DNA from: Amycolatopsis sp. CA-128772
Lineage (GTDB): Bacteria > Actinomycetota > Actinomycetes > Mycobacteriales > Pseudonocardiaceae
DNA: 64,000 nt
Reading direction: 5' to 3'
Assembly: GCF_002904295.1 (NCBI RefSeq)
Contig: NZ_PPHG01000075.1
Coordinates: forward strand, 186,001-250,000
Below the pieces are notes generated by a model, which saw nothing but the letters and a program-made list of their open reading frames with translations, was not told where the DNA came from and searched no databases. A program made the translations under genes and the position numbers. This document shows, one piece after another, positions 50,801 through 59,829 of the stretch (within the stretch, counting starts at the first letter, position 1; each line of letters begins with the position of its first letter).

Positions 50801-51724
50801 ATGCGAGCGATGGTGATCCGCCGGTTCGGCGGGCCGGAAGTGCTGGAGTTCGTCGAGGTGCCGGTGCCCGAGCCGGGTCCCGGGCAGGTGCGGATCCGCG
50901 TGGCGGCGGCCGCGGTGAACCCGGTGGACCTGGCGACCAGGAGCGGGACGCTGAGTGCGGCCGGGGTGATCCCGCCGCGGGAGGTGCTCGGGCTGGGCTG
51001 GGACGTCGCGGGCGAAATCGCCGACGCCGGAGACACCGGGTTCCGCGCCGGTGACGCCGTGATCGGCCTCCGCGACCGCATCGCGACCCCGCTCGGCGCC
51101 TACGCCGAGCAGATCGTGCTGGACGCCTCGGCGGTCGCCCCCGCTCCGGCCGGTGTCTCCCCCGCCGAAGCCGCGACCCTGCCGCTGAACGCGCTGACCT
51201 CCGCCCAGGCGCTCGACCTGGCCGAAACCACCGGGACCGTGCTGGTCACCGGGGCCGCCGGGGCGGTCGGCGGGTACGCCGTCGCGCTGGCGCACGCGCG
51301 GAAGCTGCGCGTGGTGGCGGTGGCGTCGGAGGCGGACGAAGCGGAGGTCCGCGGGTTCGGCGCGGACGAGTTCGTGCCGCGCGGGCCGTCGCTGGCCGAC
51401 CGGGTCCGCGCGGTGGTGCCGGGCGGGGTGGACGCCGTCCTGGACACGGCCCTGCTGGGCCTGGACGCCCTCGACGCGGTCCGCGGCGGCGGCGAGTTCG
51501 TGGCGTTCGCGGCGGGAGCGGCACCGCTGCCGTTGCGCGGGATCCGGGTCCGCACCGTGTGGATCCGCGCGGACGGCCCGCGGCTGGCGGAACTGGCCCG
51601 CCTGGCGGAGAACGGGACGTTGCCGTTGCGCGTGGCCGGAGTGCTCCCCCTGACCGAGGCGGCGACCGCCCACGAACGGCTGGCGGCCGGCGGCCTGCGC
51701 GGCCGCCTGGTGCTGACGCCCTGA
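50801..51724 (+). CDS. NADP-dependent MDR-type quinone oxidoreductase
   Basis: 307 residues from ATG 50801 with AAGGAGG 6 bases upstream. GroES-like N-terminus (MRAMVIRRFGGPEVLEFVEV), catalytic domain opening AVNPVDLATRSG and Rossmann motif LVTGAAGAVGGYAVAL. No zinc ligands, so a zinc-free quinone/enone reductase. Likely induced by electrophiles through the divergent HxlR regulator. Confidence 0.9.
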   Translation: MRAMVIRRFGGPEVLEFVEVPVPEPGPGQVRIRVAAAAVNPVDLATRSGTLSAAGVIPPREVLGLGWDVAGEIADAGDTGFRAGDAVIGLRDRIATPLGAYAEQIVLDASAVAPAPAGVSPAEAATLPLNALTSAQALDLAETTGTVLVTGAAGAVGGYAVALAHARKLRVVAVASEADEAEVRGFGADEFVPRGPSLADRVRAVVPGGVDAVLDTALLGLDALDAVRGGGEFVAFAAGAAPLPLRGIRVRTVWIRADGPRLAELARLAENGTLPLRVAGVLPLTEAATAHERLAAGGLRGRLVLTP

Positions 51725-51728
51725 CCAA

Positions 51729-51817
51729 GCGCCCCAATGTGGCGTTGGTTGCGTCCAGCGCACCCAATGTGGCGTTCGGTGCGCTGGATGCACCGAACGC
51801 CACATTGGGGCGTTCGG
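51729..51817. repeat. Intergenic inverted repeat around CCCAATGTGGCGTT
   Basis: Two direct copies of CCCAATGTGGCGTT (at about 51734 and 51763) are followed by one inverted copy in CACCGAACGCCACATTGGGG (51791-51810). The last two can form a 20-base stem. Fills the gap between the quinone reductase and SDR genes. Looks like a dispersed genomic repeat; no coding content. Confidence 0.8.
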
Positions 51818-51838
51818 GTGCCGCTCTAGCCTGGAGGC

Positions 51839-52537
51839 ATGGATGATCGTGTTCTGCTCGTCACCGGTGCCTCCCGCGGCCTGGGTGCCGCCACCGCGCG
51901 CCTCGCCGCCGCGTCCGGGTTCAAGGTCGCTCTCGTCGCCCGCGAGGCCGGATCCGTCGCTCCGCTCGCCGCCGAGCTCGGCGAGGACCGGGCGCTCGCC
52001 CTCGGTGCCGACGTCGGCGACTGGCCCGCCATCGCCGCCGCCGTCGAGGAGACCGTCCGGAGGTTCGGCCGGCTCGACGCCGCCTTCGCCAACGCCGGGA
52101 TCGGGGTCGGGACCTCCTTCTTCGGCGACGACGATCCCGACCCGCGCGCCTGGGAGCCGATGGTCCGCACCAACGTCCTCGGCGCCGCCTACACCGCCCG
52201 CGCCGCACTGCCCGCGCTCCGGGAAACCGCCGGCCACCTGCTGATCACCGGGTCGGTCGCCGGCCGCTACATCCGGAACGCGAGCCTGTACTCGGTGACC
52301 AAGTGGGCCGTCACCGGGATGGCCGGGGCGATCCGGGAGGAGGCCGTCAGCACCGGGGTGCGCGTCACGCTGATCAACCCCGGCATGGCCGACACCGACA
52401 TCCTCAGCGACGAGCAGCGCAAGAAGCCCAACCTGCACCCCGACGACGTGGCCCGCGCGGCCCTGTACGCCCTGCAGCAACCGCCGTCGGTCGACGTCAA
52501 CGAGATCCTCGTCCGGCCGACCGGGCAGGTTCTCTAG
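51839..52537 (+). CDS. Short-chain dehydrogenase/reductase
   Basis: 232 residues from ATG 51839. TGASRGLGAATARLA cofactor motif, FANAGIGVG, Ser in ITGSVAGRYI, catalytic Tyr/Lys in YSVTKWAV and NPGMADTDIL. Substrate unknown. Stop overlaps that of the convergent gene by CTAG. Confidence 0.9.
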   Translation: MDDRVLLVTGASRGLGAATARLAAASGFKVALVAREAGSVAPLAAELGEDRALALGADVGDWPAIAAAVEETVRRFGRLDAAFANAGIGVGTSFFGDDDPDPRAWEPMVRTNVLGAAYTARAALPALRETAGHLLITGSVAGRYIRNASLYSVTKWAVTGMAGAIREEAVSTGVRVTLINPGMADTDILSDEQRKKPNLHPDDVARAALYALQQPPSVDVNEILVRPTGQVL

Positions 52538-53556
52538 CGCAGGCGGGCGACGCGGCCCTGGGCGCCGCTCGCCCAGCAGGCCGCCCCGGCGCAGTCCACC
52601 GAGTCGAAGCTGCCGGTGTCGAAGCGGGTCCAGTGCCGGCCGCCGTCGGGGCTGAGGTCGCTGCCGCCCGGGCCGACCGCGAGCACCGTGCCGCCGCGCC
52701 AGGCCAGCCCCGAGCGGTAGCCGGCCGGGTACTGCGCCGGGGTCCGCCAGGTGCGGCCGCGGTCGCGGGTCAGGGCGACGGCCGGGCCGGGGGCGTCCGG
52801 GTTCGCGAAGTCGCCGCCGATCGCGACGCCCTGGGCCGGGGAGCGGAAGGCCAGCGCGAACACGCCGGCCGACGGGCTGCTCGGCAACGGCGTGTCCGAC
52901 GCCGTCCAGTGCCGGCCGCCGTCGCCGGAGTGCAGGACGCGGGCGGTCGCGCCGCCGCCGGTGGCGAGCCAGGCGTCGAACGGGCCCGCCGTCGTGACGC
53001 ACTGGCCGCTGGCCGCGAACCCGGCCTCGCCGGGCAGCGCGGGCGGGAAGCCGCTGTCGGGGACCGGGCGCCAGCTGCGCCCGCCGTCGAAGGTGGCCTG
53101 GACCCGGAACCTGCCGTCGACCGGGTCGCTCATCGCCAGGCCGCGCCACGGGTCGAAGAAGGCGAGGCAGTCGTAGAACGCGGCCTCGTCGGTGTTCTGG
53201 AAGGTCTGGTGCCAGTGCGTGCCGCCGTCGTCGGTCCGGTAGACGCGCGAGTCCGTGCCCGGGCCGATCGAGAGCACCACGGCGTGGTCGGCGTCGAACG
53301 CCTCGACGTCGCGGAACTGGAGCGTCTCGGTCCCCGGGGGTCCGACGGCCTTCCAGGTCGCGCCGCCGTCGGTGGTGCGCAGGACGGTCCCCTGCGTGCC
53401 GCTGATCCACGCCACTCGCGCGCTGACCGCCGAGAGCCCCCGGAACTGGGCCGTGACGCCGGTCGGTTTCAGCTCCCACGCCGGCGGATGTTCCCCCGCC
53501 GACGCCGGGACCGCGAACGAAATCAGCAGGGCGAGCACCAGCAGCACGACACGCAT
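52534..53556 (-). CDS. Secreted BNR/photosystem-assembly-like beta-propeller protein
   Basis: 340 residues from ATG 53556. Signal peptide MRVVLLVLALLISFAVPASA. Repeated Asp-box units: TTDGGATWKAV, TDDGGTHWHQT, FDGGRSWRPV, SGDGGRHWTAS, TRDRGRTWRT and SPDGGRHWTRF, one per propeller blade as in sialidase-like/Ycf48-like folds. Outside the cell; ligand unknown. Confidence 0.88.
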   Translation of the reverse strand: MRVVLLVLALLISFAVPASAGEHPPAWELKPTGVTAQFRGLSAVSARVAWISGTQGTVLRTTDGGATWKAVGPPGTETLQFRDVEAFDADHAVVLSIGPGTDSRVYRTDDGGTHWHQTFQNTDEAAFYDCLAFFDPWRGLAMSDPVDGRFRVQATFDGGRSWRPVPDSGFPPALPGEAGFAASGQCVTTAGPFDAWLATGGGATARVLHSGDGGRHWTASDTPLPSSPSAGVFALAFRSPAQGVAIGGDFANPDAPGPAVALTRDRGRTWRTPAQYPAGYRSGLAWRGGTVLAVGPGGSDLSPDGGRHWTRFDTGSFDSVDCAGAACWASGAQGRVARLR

Positions 53557-53644
53557 GCCGCGATCCTGCCGCACCCGCCGCGCGACTTTCGTCGGGGACG
53601 CCGCCGGGGACGCCCGGCACGGACGTCCCCGGCGGCGGTACCGG

Positions 53645-55003
53645 CTAGAGCGAGCTGATCAGGCGTTCCACGCGCTCGTCGACCGAGCGGAACGGGTCCT
53701 TGCACAGGACCGTGCGCTGGGCTTGGTCGTTGAGCTTCAGGTGCACCCAGTCGACCGTGAAGTCGCGGCCCGCGGCCTGGGCGGCGGCGATGAAGTCGCC
53801 GCGCAGCTTGGCGCGGGTCGTCTGGGGCGGGGTGTCCTTGGCGGCCTCGATCTCGCCGTCGTCGGTGACCCGGCGGACCAGGCCCTTGCGCTGCAGCAGG
53901 TCGAAGATGCCCCGGCCCCGGCGGATGTCGTGGTAGGCCAGGTCGAGCTGGGCGATCCGCGGGCTGGACAGGTCCAGGTCGTGCTTGTGCCGGTAGCGCT
54001 CGACCAGCCGGTGCTTGATCGCCCAGTCGATCTCGGTGTCGATCTTGCCGAAGTCCTGCTGCTCGACCGCGTCCAGCGCCCGGCCCCACAGCTCGACCAC
54101 GCGCTCGTTCGCCGCGGTCGAGCCGTTGTCCTTGAGGTGCTGGACGGCGCGGGCGTGGTACTCGCGCTGGATGTCCAGCGCCGACGCCTCGCGCCCGCCG
54201 GCCAGCCGGACCTGGCGGCGGCCGGTGAGGTCGTGGCTGATCTCGCGGATCGCGCGGATCGGGTTGTCCAGGGTGAAGTCGCGGAACTGGACGCCGGCCT
54301 CGATCATCTCCAGCACCAGGTTGGCCGAGCCGACCTTGAGCATGGTCGTGGGCTCGGCCATGTTCGAGTCGCCCACGATGACGTGCAGGCGCCGGTAGCG
54401 CTCGGCGTCGGCGTGCGGCTCGTCGCGGGTGTTGATGATCGGCCGCGAGCGCGTGGTGGCGCTCGAGACGCCCTCCCAGATGTGCTCCGCACGCTGGGAG
54501 AGGCAGTAGACCGCGCCCCGCGGGGTCTGCAGCACCTTGCCGGCGCCGCAGATGAGCTGCCGGGTGACCAGGAACGGCAGCAGCACGTCCGCGATCCGCG
54601 AGAACTCACCCGCGCGGGTCACCAGGTAGTTCTCGTGGCAGCCGTAGGAGTTGCCCGCCGAGTCGGTGTTGTTCTTGAACAGGAAGATGTCGCCGCCGAT
54701 GCCCTCGTCGGCGAGCCGCCGCTCGGCGTCGACCAGCAGGTCCTCGAGGATCCGCTCCCCGGCCTTGTCGTGCGTGACCAGCTGGACCAGGTCGTCGCAC
54801 TCGGCCGTCGCGTACTCGGGGTGCGAGCCGACGTCGAGGTAGAGCCGCGAGCCGTTCGACAGGAACACGTTGGAGGAGCGTCCCCACGACACGACCCGCC
54901 TGAACAGGTACCGCGCCACCTCGTCGGGCGAGAGCCTGCGTTGTCCGTGGAAGGTGCACGTGACCCCGAACTCGGTCTCGATGCCAAAGATCCGCCGCTG
55001 CAT
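53645..55003 (-). CDS. pafA: PafA, Pup-protein ligase
   Basis: 452 residues from ATG 55003, the same length as mycobacterial PafA. MQRRIFGIETEFGVTCTF has the catalytic Asp/Glu-rich start of the glutamine-synthetase-like fold, YLDVGSHPEYATAECDDLVQ the metal/substrate strand, and NTRDEPHADAERYRRLHVIV the nucleotide site. Forms an isopeptide bond between the C-terminal Glu of Pup and a target Lys using ATP. Confidence 0.97.
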   Translation of the reverse strand: MQRRIFGIETEFGVTCTFHGQRRLSPDEVARYLFRRVVSWGRSSNVFLSNGSRLYLDVGSHPEYATAECDDLVQLVTHDKAGERILEDLLVDAERRLADEGIGGDIFLFKNNTDSAGNSYGCHENYLVTRAGEFSRIADVLLPFLVTRQLICGAGKVLQTPRGAVYCLSQRAEHIWEGVSSATTRSRPIINTRDEPHADAERYRRLHVIVGDSNMAEPTTMLKVGSANLVLEMIEAGVQFRDFTLDNPIRAIREISHDLTGRRQVRLAGGREASALDIQREYHARAVQHLKDNGSTAANERVVELWGRALDAVEQQDFGKIDTEIDWAIKHRLVERYRHKHDLDLSSPRIAQLDLAYHDIRRGRGIFDLLQRKGLVRRVTDDGEIEAAKDTPPQTTRAKLRGDFIAAAQAAGRDFTVDWVHLKLNDQAQRTVLCKDPFRSVDERVERLISSL

Positions 55004-55128
55004 TCCACCAGAGTAGGCGCTGCACCCCCTTCGACGGTGCGCCGTTCGGGCGTCGACACGCCCCCAGTACGCCACAGACGGTGAAATCTCCCCGAATCAG
55101 GCACGATTGGAGCACAGCTCTTGACGAC

Positions 55129-56628
55129 GTGCGGAAGGCGGACTCCTTGTCACACCAGCTCATCCGGGCCTTCCGGCGGGTCGGCCGGACCGACCGCGCC
55201 CTGATGCGCCGTAGCGCCGCACTGCCGGCCACCAAGGCCGACGACGCCCTGATGACCCTGTCGAGATCGGCGAACAAGTCCCGCCTGTGGTGGGGTGTCG
55301 CGGTGCTGCTGGCCGCACGCCCGGGCGAGACGCGCCGGGCCGCGTTGCGCGGGGTCGTCGCGATCGCCGGGGCCAGCGCGGCGGCGAACCTCATCGGCAA
55401 GCCGCTCTTCCCCCGTCGCCGCCCGGCCGAGGAAGAGACGCCGATGCGCCGCCGCCTGCGGAAACGGCCCACATCCTCGTCGTTCCCGTCCGGGCACTCC
55501 GCGTCCGCGGCCGCCTTCGCGACGGCGGTGGCGATGGAGTCGCCGCGGGCCGGCCTGGCCGTGGCGCCGCTGGCGCTGGCCGTCGCCTACTCCCGGGTCC
55601 ACACCGGCGTCCACTGGCCCTCCGACGTCGGTGTCGGCCTGGGCATCGGTGTCGGCGTCGGCCTGGCCACCCGGCACTGGTGGCCGCTGCACGACGACGT
55701 CCCGGGCCGCGCCGCCCTCGACGCGGACGCACCCGAGATGGTCGACGGCGACGACATGCTCGCCGTCGTCAACCCGAACTCCGGGGTGGCGGGCGAGGAC
55801 CCGACCGAGGACGTCAAGTTCGCCTGGCCCAAGGCCACGGTGCTTTACCCGGACCCCGACCGGGGCCTGCGTGCCCAGCTCGAGGCGGAGATCGACGCCC
55901 GCGGCTCGATCCGCGCCCTGGCCGTCGCGGGCGGCGACGGGACCGTCGCGGCGGTGGCCTCGGTCGCCGCCGAACGCGATCTCCCGCTCGCCCTGGTCCC
56001 GGCCGGGACGCTCAACCACTTCGCCCGCGACGTCGGCGTCAGCTCCATGCCCGACGCCGACGCGGCGACCGAGGTCGGCAACGCCGTCCGCGTCGACCTG
56101 GGCGAGGTCGAGATCGACGGGGCCGGCGAGGCGGACCACCGCTGGTTCGTCAACACCGCCAGCCTCGGCGGCTATCCGGAGATGGTCCGGCTGCGCGAGA
56201 AGCTGCAGGAAAAGCACCCGAAGTGGCCCTCGGCCGCGATCGCGCTGGCCCGGACGCTGCGGCACGCCAGGCCGCTGACCGTCCGGCTCAACGGCAAGAA
56301 GACCCAGGTCTGGCTGCTGTTCGTGGGCAACGGCACGTACGCGCCGAAGGGCTTCGCCCCCAGCCGGCGGCCGGCGCTCGACACCGGCCTGCTCGACATC
56401 CGGTACCTGCGGGCCGACCTGCCCTACTCCCGCGCCCGGTTCCTGCTCGCGATGATCACCCGCAGCCTCGCCGCCAGCCACGTCTACCAGGAGCTCGACC
56501 TCCCCGAACTGGACGTCGAGCTGCTCGACGGCAACCGCCGCGTCGCCACCGACGGCGAGGTCGGCCCGCTCGGCAACCGGTTCCGCTTCCGGTCGCGCCC
56601 CAGCGCCCTGACGCTCTACCGCCGCTGA
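55129..56628 (+). CDS. PAP2 phosphatase fused to a diacylglycerol-kinase domain
   Basis: 499 residues from GTG 55129 (MRKADSLSHQLIRAFRRVG). An in-frame GTG at 55081 would add 16 residues, and neither has a good ribosome site. PAP2 signatures KPLFPRRRP, SSFPSGHSASAAA and SRVHTGVHWPSDV lie in the membrane half (to about 190). The kinase half follows from about 205 with VNPNSGVAGEDPTEDVKFAW, VAGGDGTVAAVASV and LVPAGTLNHFARDVG. The two activities oppose each other on a phosphate ester, so one protein may cycle a lipid at the membrane. The fusion is known in actinobacteria. Confidence 0.88.
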   Translation: MRKADSLSHQLIRAFRRVGRTDRALMRRSAALPATKADDALMTLSRSANKSRLWWGVAVLLAARPGETRRAALRGVVAIAGASAAANLIGKPLFPRRRPAEEETPMRRRLRKRPTSSSFPSGHSASAAAFATAVAMESPRAGLAVAPLALAVAYSRVHTGVHWPSDVGVGLGIGVGVGLATRHWWPLHDDVPGRAALDADAPEMVDGDDMLAVVNPNSGVAGEDPTEDVKFAWPKATVLYPDPDRGLRAQLEAEIDARGSIRALAVAGGDGTVAAVASVAAERDLPLALVPAGTLNHFARDVGVSSMPDADAATEVGNAVRVDLGEVEIDGAGEADHRWFVNTASLGGYPEMVRLREKLQEKHPKWPSAAIALARTLRHARPLTVRLNGKKTQVWLLFVGNGTYAPKGFAPSRRPALDTGLLDIRYLRADLPYSRARFLLAMITRSLAASHVYQELDLPELDVELLDGNRRVATDGEVGPLGNRFRFRSRPSALTLYRR

Positions 56629-56728
56629 GGTTGCTTTACCTTCTCTCAACGAACCCACAGGGACTTCCCGCTAGCTTCGCGACCGAGTTGCGGGACGTCC
56701 TGCCCGCGGCCGGGACGGGCGGGGTGGC

Positions 56729-57949
56729 ATGGACGGGTACGGCCTGGCGAGCGTCATCCACCGGGCCGCGACCGACCCCGTCCTGCCGGGGGACATCACC
56801 GCGCGCGCCCGCGACCTCGGGCCGCTCGAGTCGCCGCTGATCTGGCTCGGGCTCGCCTCGGCCGCCGTCGCCGTCCTCGCCGTCGTGGTCGCGCTCTCCT
56901 ACCGCCGCCGGGTCCGGCGCTGGGGGTTCACCGCCTTCGGCGTCCTCCTGCTGCTGGCCGCCGTCACCGCGGTCAACAGCTACGTCGGGTACGTCCGCAC
57001 CACCGACGACCTCGCCCGGCTGCTGCAGCGGGGGCCCGGCCCCGTCTACCTCGCAGGCCGCCTGCTCGACGACGGTAAGGAGGCCCCCGAGCCGTCGTCG
57101 GCGGACTCCCCCGCGGCCGCCCCGCGCGCCGGCAAGGGCGCGGGGACGGCCGCCGCCGGGCAGCGCATCGACGTCGTCGACCTGCCCGACCCCGCCCACA
57201 GCGTGCCCTCGGGCAGCAACTACGTCATCCTGCCGCCGGGGTACGACACCGACCAGGCCCGCCGCTACCCGGTCGTCTACCTCATCCACGGCTACCCCTT
57301 CGGCGGCCCCCGCGACTGGCTGGCCTCCGGCGACGCCCCCGGCACGCTCCTGGCGCTGCAGCAGGCCAACGTGATCGCGCCGATGATCGTGGTCAGCGTC
57401 GACCTGACCGCGGGCAACCCCAGCACCGACTGGGAGTGCCTCGACGTCCCCGGCGGTCCCCAGCTGGAGACCTACCTCGCCCGGACCGTCGTGCCGGCGA
57501 TCGACCGGCGCTACCGCACCTTCGCCGACCGCACCCACCGCGCCCTCGGCGGCATGTCCGGCGGCGGCTTCGGCGCGCTCAACATCGGGCTGCACCACGT
57601 CGACGAGTTCGCCACCCTGGTGATCGCCCTGCCCTACGACGACCTCAACGACTCGATCAGCGTCCTCGGTGGCAACCAGGCGGCGATCGCGGCCGACACG
57701 CCCCGCCGGTACCTGCCGACGATGAAGTTCACCGCGCCGATCTCGGTGCTGCTCGCGGTCGGCACGGGGGCACCGACGGACGTGACGACGGCCCGCCGGA
57801 TCGCGGCGGCCCTGCACGCTCGTGGGCAGGATGCGGTGGTCCACGCCGAACGCGGGTTCAACCACACCTGGCACACGGCCCGGGCGACGCTGCCGTACTT
57901 GCTGGCTTTCGCCGATCAGAACTTCCGGGCGTCGCCTGCGGCGTCCTGA
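56729..57949 (+). CDS. Membrane-anchored antigen-85/esterase-D-like alpha/beta hydrolase
   Basis: 406 residues from ATG 56729. Transmembrane helices at about 35-58 and 66-88 (VAVLAVVVALSYRRRVRRWG; FGVLLLLAAVTAVNSYVGY), a Pro/Ala linker, then the hydrolase: YVILPPGYDTDQARRYPVVY, nucleophile elbow LGGMSGGGFGAL and terminal His in FNHTWH. Similar to mycolyltransferase/FrsA-like esterases with the active site outside. Substrate may be a cell-wall acyl ester. Confidence 0.85.
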   Translation: MDGYGLASVIHRAATDPVLPGDITARARDLGPLESPLIWLGLASAAVAVLAVVVALSYRRRVRRWGFTAFGVLLLLAAVTAVNSYVGYVRTTDDLARLLQRGPGPVYLAGRLLDDGKEAPEPSSADSPAAAPRAGKGAGTAAAGQRIDVVDLPDPAHSVPSGSNYVILPPGYDTDQARRYPVVYLIHGYPFGGPRDWLASGDAPGTLLALQQANVIAPMIVVSVDLTAGNPSTDWECLDVPGGPQLETYLARTVVPAIDRRYRTFADRTHRALGGMSGGGFGALNIGLHHVDEFATLVIALPYDDLNDSISVLGGNQAAIAADTPRRYLPTMKFTAPISVLLAVGTGAPTDVTTARRIAAALHARGQDAVVHAERGFNHTWHTARATLPYLLAFADQNFRASPAAS

Positions 57950-57980
57950 AACCCGGTTGCCGGGTCCGGGATGCTGAGGC

Positions 57981-58757
57981 ATGGACCTCGCAACGCACTA
58001 CGGGACCGGGCCGCCGGAGCACGACCGGCTCGCGCGGACGCCCCACGGCCGGCTCGAGTACTTGCGTACCCGGGCGTTGCTCCGGCGGTTCCTGCCCGGG
58101 CGCGCCCGGGTCCTGGATGCCGGGGGCGGTACCGGCGTGCACGCTGCCTGGCTTGCGGCCGACGGCCACGCTGTTCATCTGGTCGACGTGGTTCCGGACC
58201 ACGTTGCGCAGGCCGCGGCGCTGCCGGGGGTGACTGCCGAGGTCGGCGATGCTCGCCGGCTCGGCTCGCCGGACTCGTGCTTTGACGTGGTGCTGCTTCT
58301 CGGGCCGCTGTACCACCTCGTCGAGGGCGCTGAGCGGGCCCGGGCGCTGGGTGAAGCGCGGCGGGTTCTGCGGCCGGGTGGGGTGCTCGCCGCTGCCGGG
58401 ATCAGCCGGTACCTGTCGCTGCTGGAGACCGCTGCTGCGGGGACTCTCACCTCGGACCGGGCCGAGCCGGTCCGGCAGGTCATCGAGACCGGGGCCTATG
58501 ACGGCCATGTCGGGTTTGTGCCGACGCACTGGCACACCGCTGCCGAGCTGCGGGACGAGGTCGCTGCTGCCGGGTTCGCCGAGGTGGACGTCTACGGAGT
58601 CGAAGGGCCCGCTTGGGCTGCGCTCGATGCCGCTGGGGTCGAGCGGTTCGACGGGTTGGTCGAGGGGGCGCTGCGGGCTGCTGAGATCGGGGAACGGGAT
58701 CCGCGGCTTGTTGATGTCAGTGCTCATCTGCTTGCTGTGGCGCGGTTGGCGAGGTGA
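57981..58757 (+). CDS. Class I SAM-dependent methyltransferase
   Basis: 258 residues from ATG 57981. Motif I RVLDAGGGTGVHAAWLA, VHLVDVVPDH (acidic motif II), FDVVLLLGPLYHL (motif IV) and VLRPGGVLAAAG. Target unknown. Followed by a strong hairpin terminator shared with prcA. Confidence 0.88.
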   Translation: MDLATHYGTGPPEHDRLARTPHGRLEYLRTRALLRRFLPGRARVLDAGGGTGVHAAWLAADGHAVHLVDVVPDHVAQAAALPGVTAEVGDARRLGSPDSCFDVVLLLGPLYHLVEGAERARALGEARRVLRPGGVLAAAGISRYLSLLETAAAGTLTSDRAEPVRQVIETGAYDGHVGFVPTHWHTAAELRDEVAAAGFAEVDVYGVEGPAWAALDAAGVERFDGLVEGALRAAEIGERDPRLVDVSAHLLAVARLAR

Positions 58758-58937
58758 GGTTTGGCGGGGTGAACTCTGCCGGAGTTGAACTCTGCCGGGT
58801 AATGCCCGCCGACCCGAACGCCGGATTGTTCAACGGCCGCTGATGCGGCTGCGTATCGGGTTGGCAGGGGGGTCTGGCCGGAGGGGTTGCGTCGGAGCCG
58901 GTTGTGCCGGGCGGTTCCGCTTCTGCGGTAGGAAAAC

Positions 58938-58965
58938 GGGGGCGTGGCCTGTCGGCCACGCCCCC
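58938..58965. terminator. Bidirectional hairpin between the methyltransferase gene and prcA
   Basis: GGGGGCGTGGCC (58938-58949), loop TGTC, GGCCACGCCCCC (58954-58965). A perfect 12-base stem, with TTTTTAT 13 bases on the right side and AAAAC on the left. Lies 17 bases after prcA (minus strand). The 180 bases between it and the methyltransferase stop show no gene. Confidence 0.88.
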
Positions 58966-58982
58966 GCTCTCGTCCGGGCTTT

Positions 58983-59774
58983 TTATTCGCCTTCGGGTTT
59001 GCCTTCTGGCTCTTCGCCCTGGGGGTCTGGTACCGGGAGGAGCGTGTCCAGGGCTGCTCCCGTCAGGCGGCGGAATGAGCGGCGGGGGCGGTCGCGGTCC
59101 AGGACCGCTACCTCCAGCTTGATCGGGTCCGCGTCGCCGTTTCCGTTGGTTGTCGTGTTCGTCGATGATGCTGCTGCCGATGAGGTGGTTGCCGGGGCCG
59201 GCTGGCTGGGGGCTCGCAGCGCCGCCACCGCCACGCCCAGGGCCGCCTGGAGGTCCAGGCCGTCCTCGAAGGTTTCCTTCAGCTTCGACTGGATCTTGTC
59301 CGTCTGGCCGCCCATCACCGTGTACTGGGGCTCGTCGAAGATCGAGCCGTCGTACGTCAGGCGGTACAGCTGGTCCTCCGCCGCCGTGCTGCCCACCTCC
59401 GCGACGCAGACCTCCACCTCGAACGGCTTCAGCTGCTCGGTGAAGATGCTGCCCAGCGTGGCCGCGTACGCGTTCGCCAGCGCGCGGGCGCTGACGTCGC
59501 GGCGGTCGTACTGGTAGCCCTTCAGGTCCGCGTGGCGGATGCCCGCCACCCGCAGGTTCTCGAACTCGCTGTAGCGCCCGACCGCCGCGAAGCCGATCCG
59601 GTCGTAGATCTCGGACACCTTGTGCAGGGTGGCCGACGGGTTCTCCGCCACGAACAGCACGCCGCCCGCGTACTTCAGCACCACCACGCTCCGGCCGCGC
59701 GCGATGCCCTTGCGCGCCAGCTCGGAACGCTCCCGCATCAGCTGCTCGGGAGAGGCATACAACGGCATCGTCAC
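58983..59774 (-). CDS. prcA: Proteasome alpha subunit PrcA
   Basis: 263 residues from GTG 59774; ATG 59768 also fits. YASPEQLMRERSELARKGIA at the gate-forming N-terminus, VVLKYAGGVLFVAENPSATL, YDRRDVSARALANAYA and LTYDGSIFDEPQYTVMGG match actinobacterial PrcA. The C-terminus is acidic with low-complexity insertions (TSSAAASSTNTTTNGNGDA). Outer rings of the 20S core; binds the activator. Confidence 0.97.
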   Translation of the reverse strand: MTMPLYASPEQLMRERSELARKGIARGRSVVVLKYAGGVLFVAENPSATLHKVSEIYDRIGFAAVGRYSEFENLRVAGIRHADLKGYQYDRRDVSARALANAYAATLGSIFTEQLKPFEVEVCVAEVGSTAAEDQLYRLTYDGSIFDEPQYTVMGGQTDKIQSKLKETFEDGLDLQAALGVAVAALRAPSQPAPATTSSAAASSTNTTTNGNGDADPIKLEVAVLDRDRPRRSFRRLTGAALDTLLPVPDPQGEEPEGKPEGE

Positions 59775-59829
59775 GGTGTGCGCTCCAGGTCTTCCGGTGT
59801 TTCAGCGTTCACTGGGTTCAAGTCCGCGG

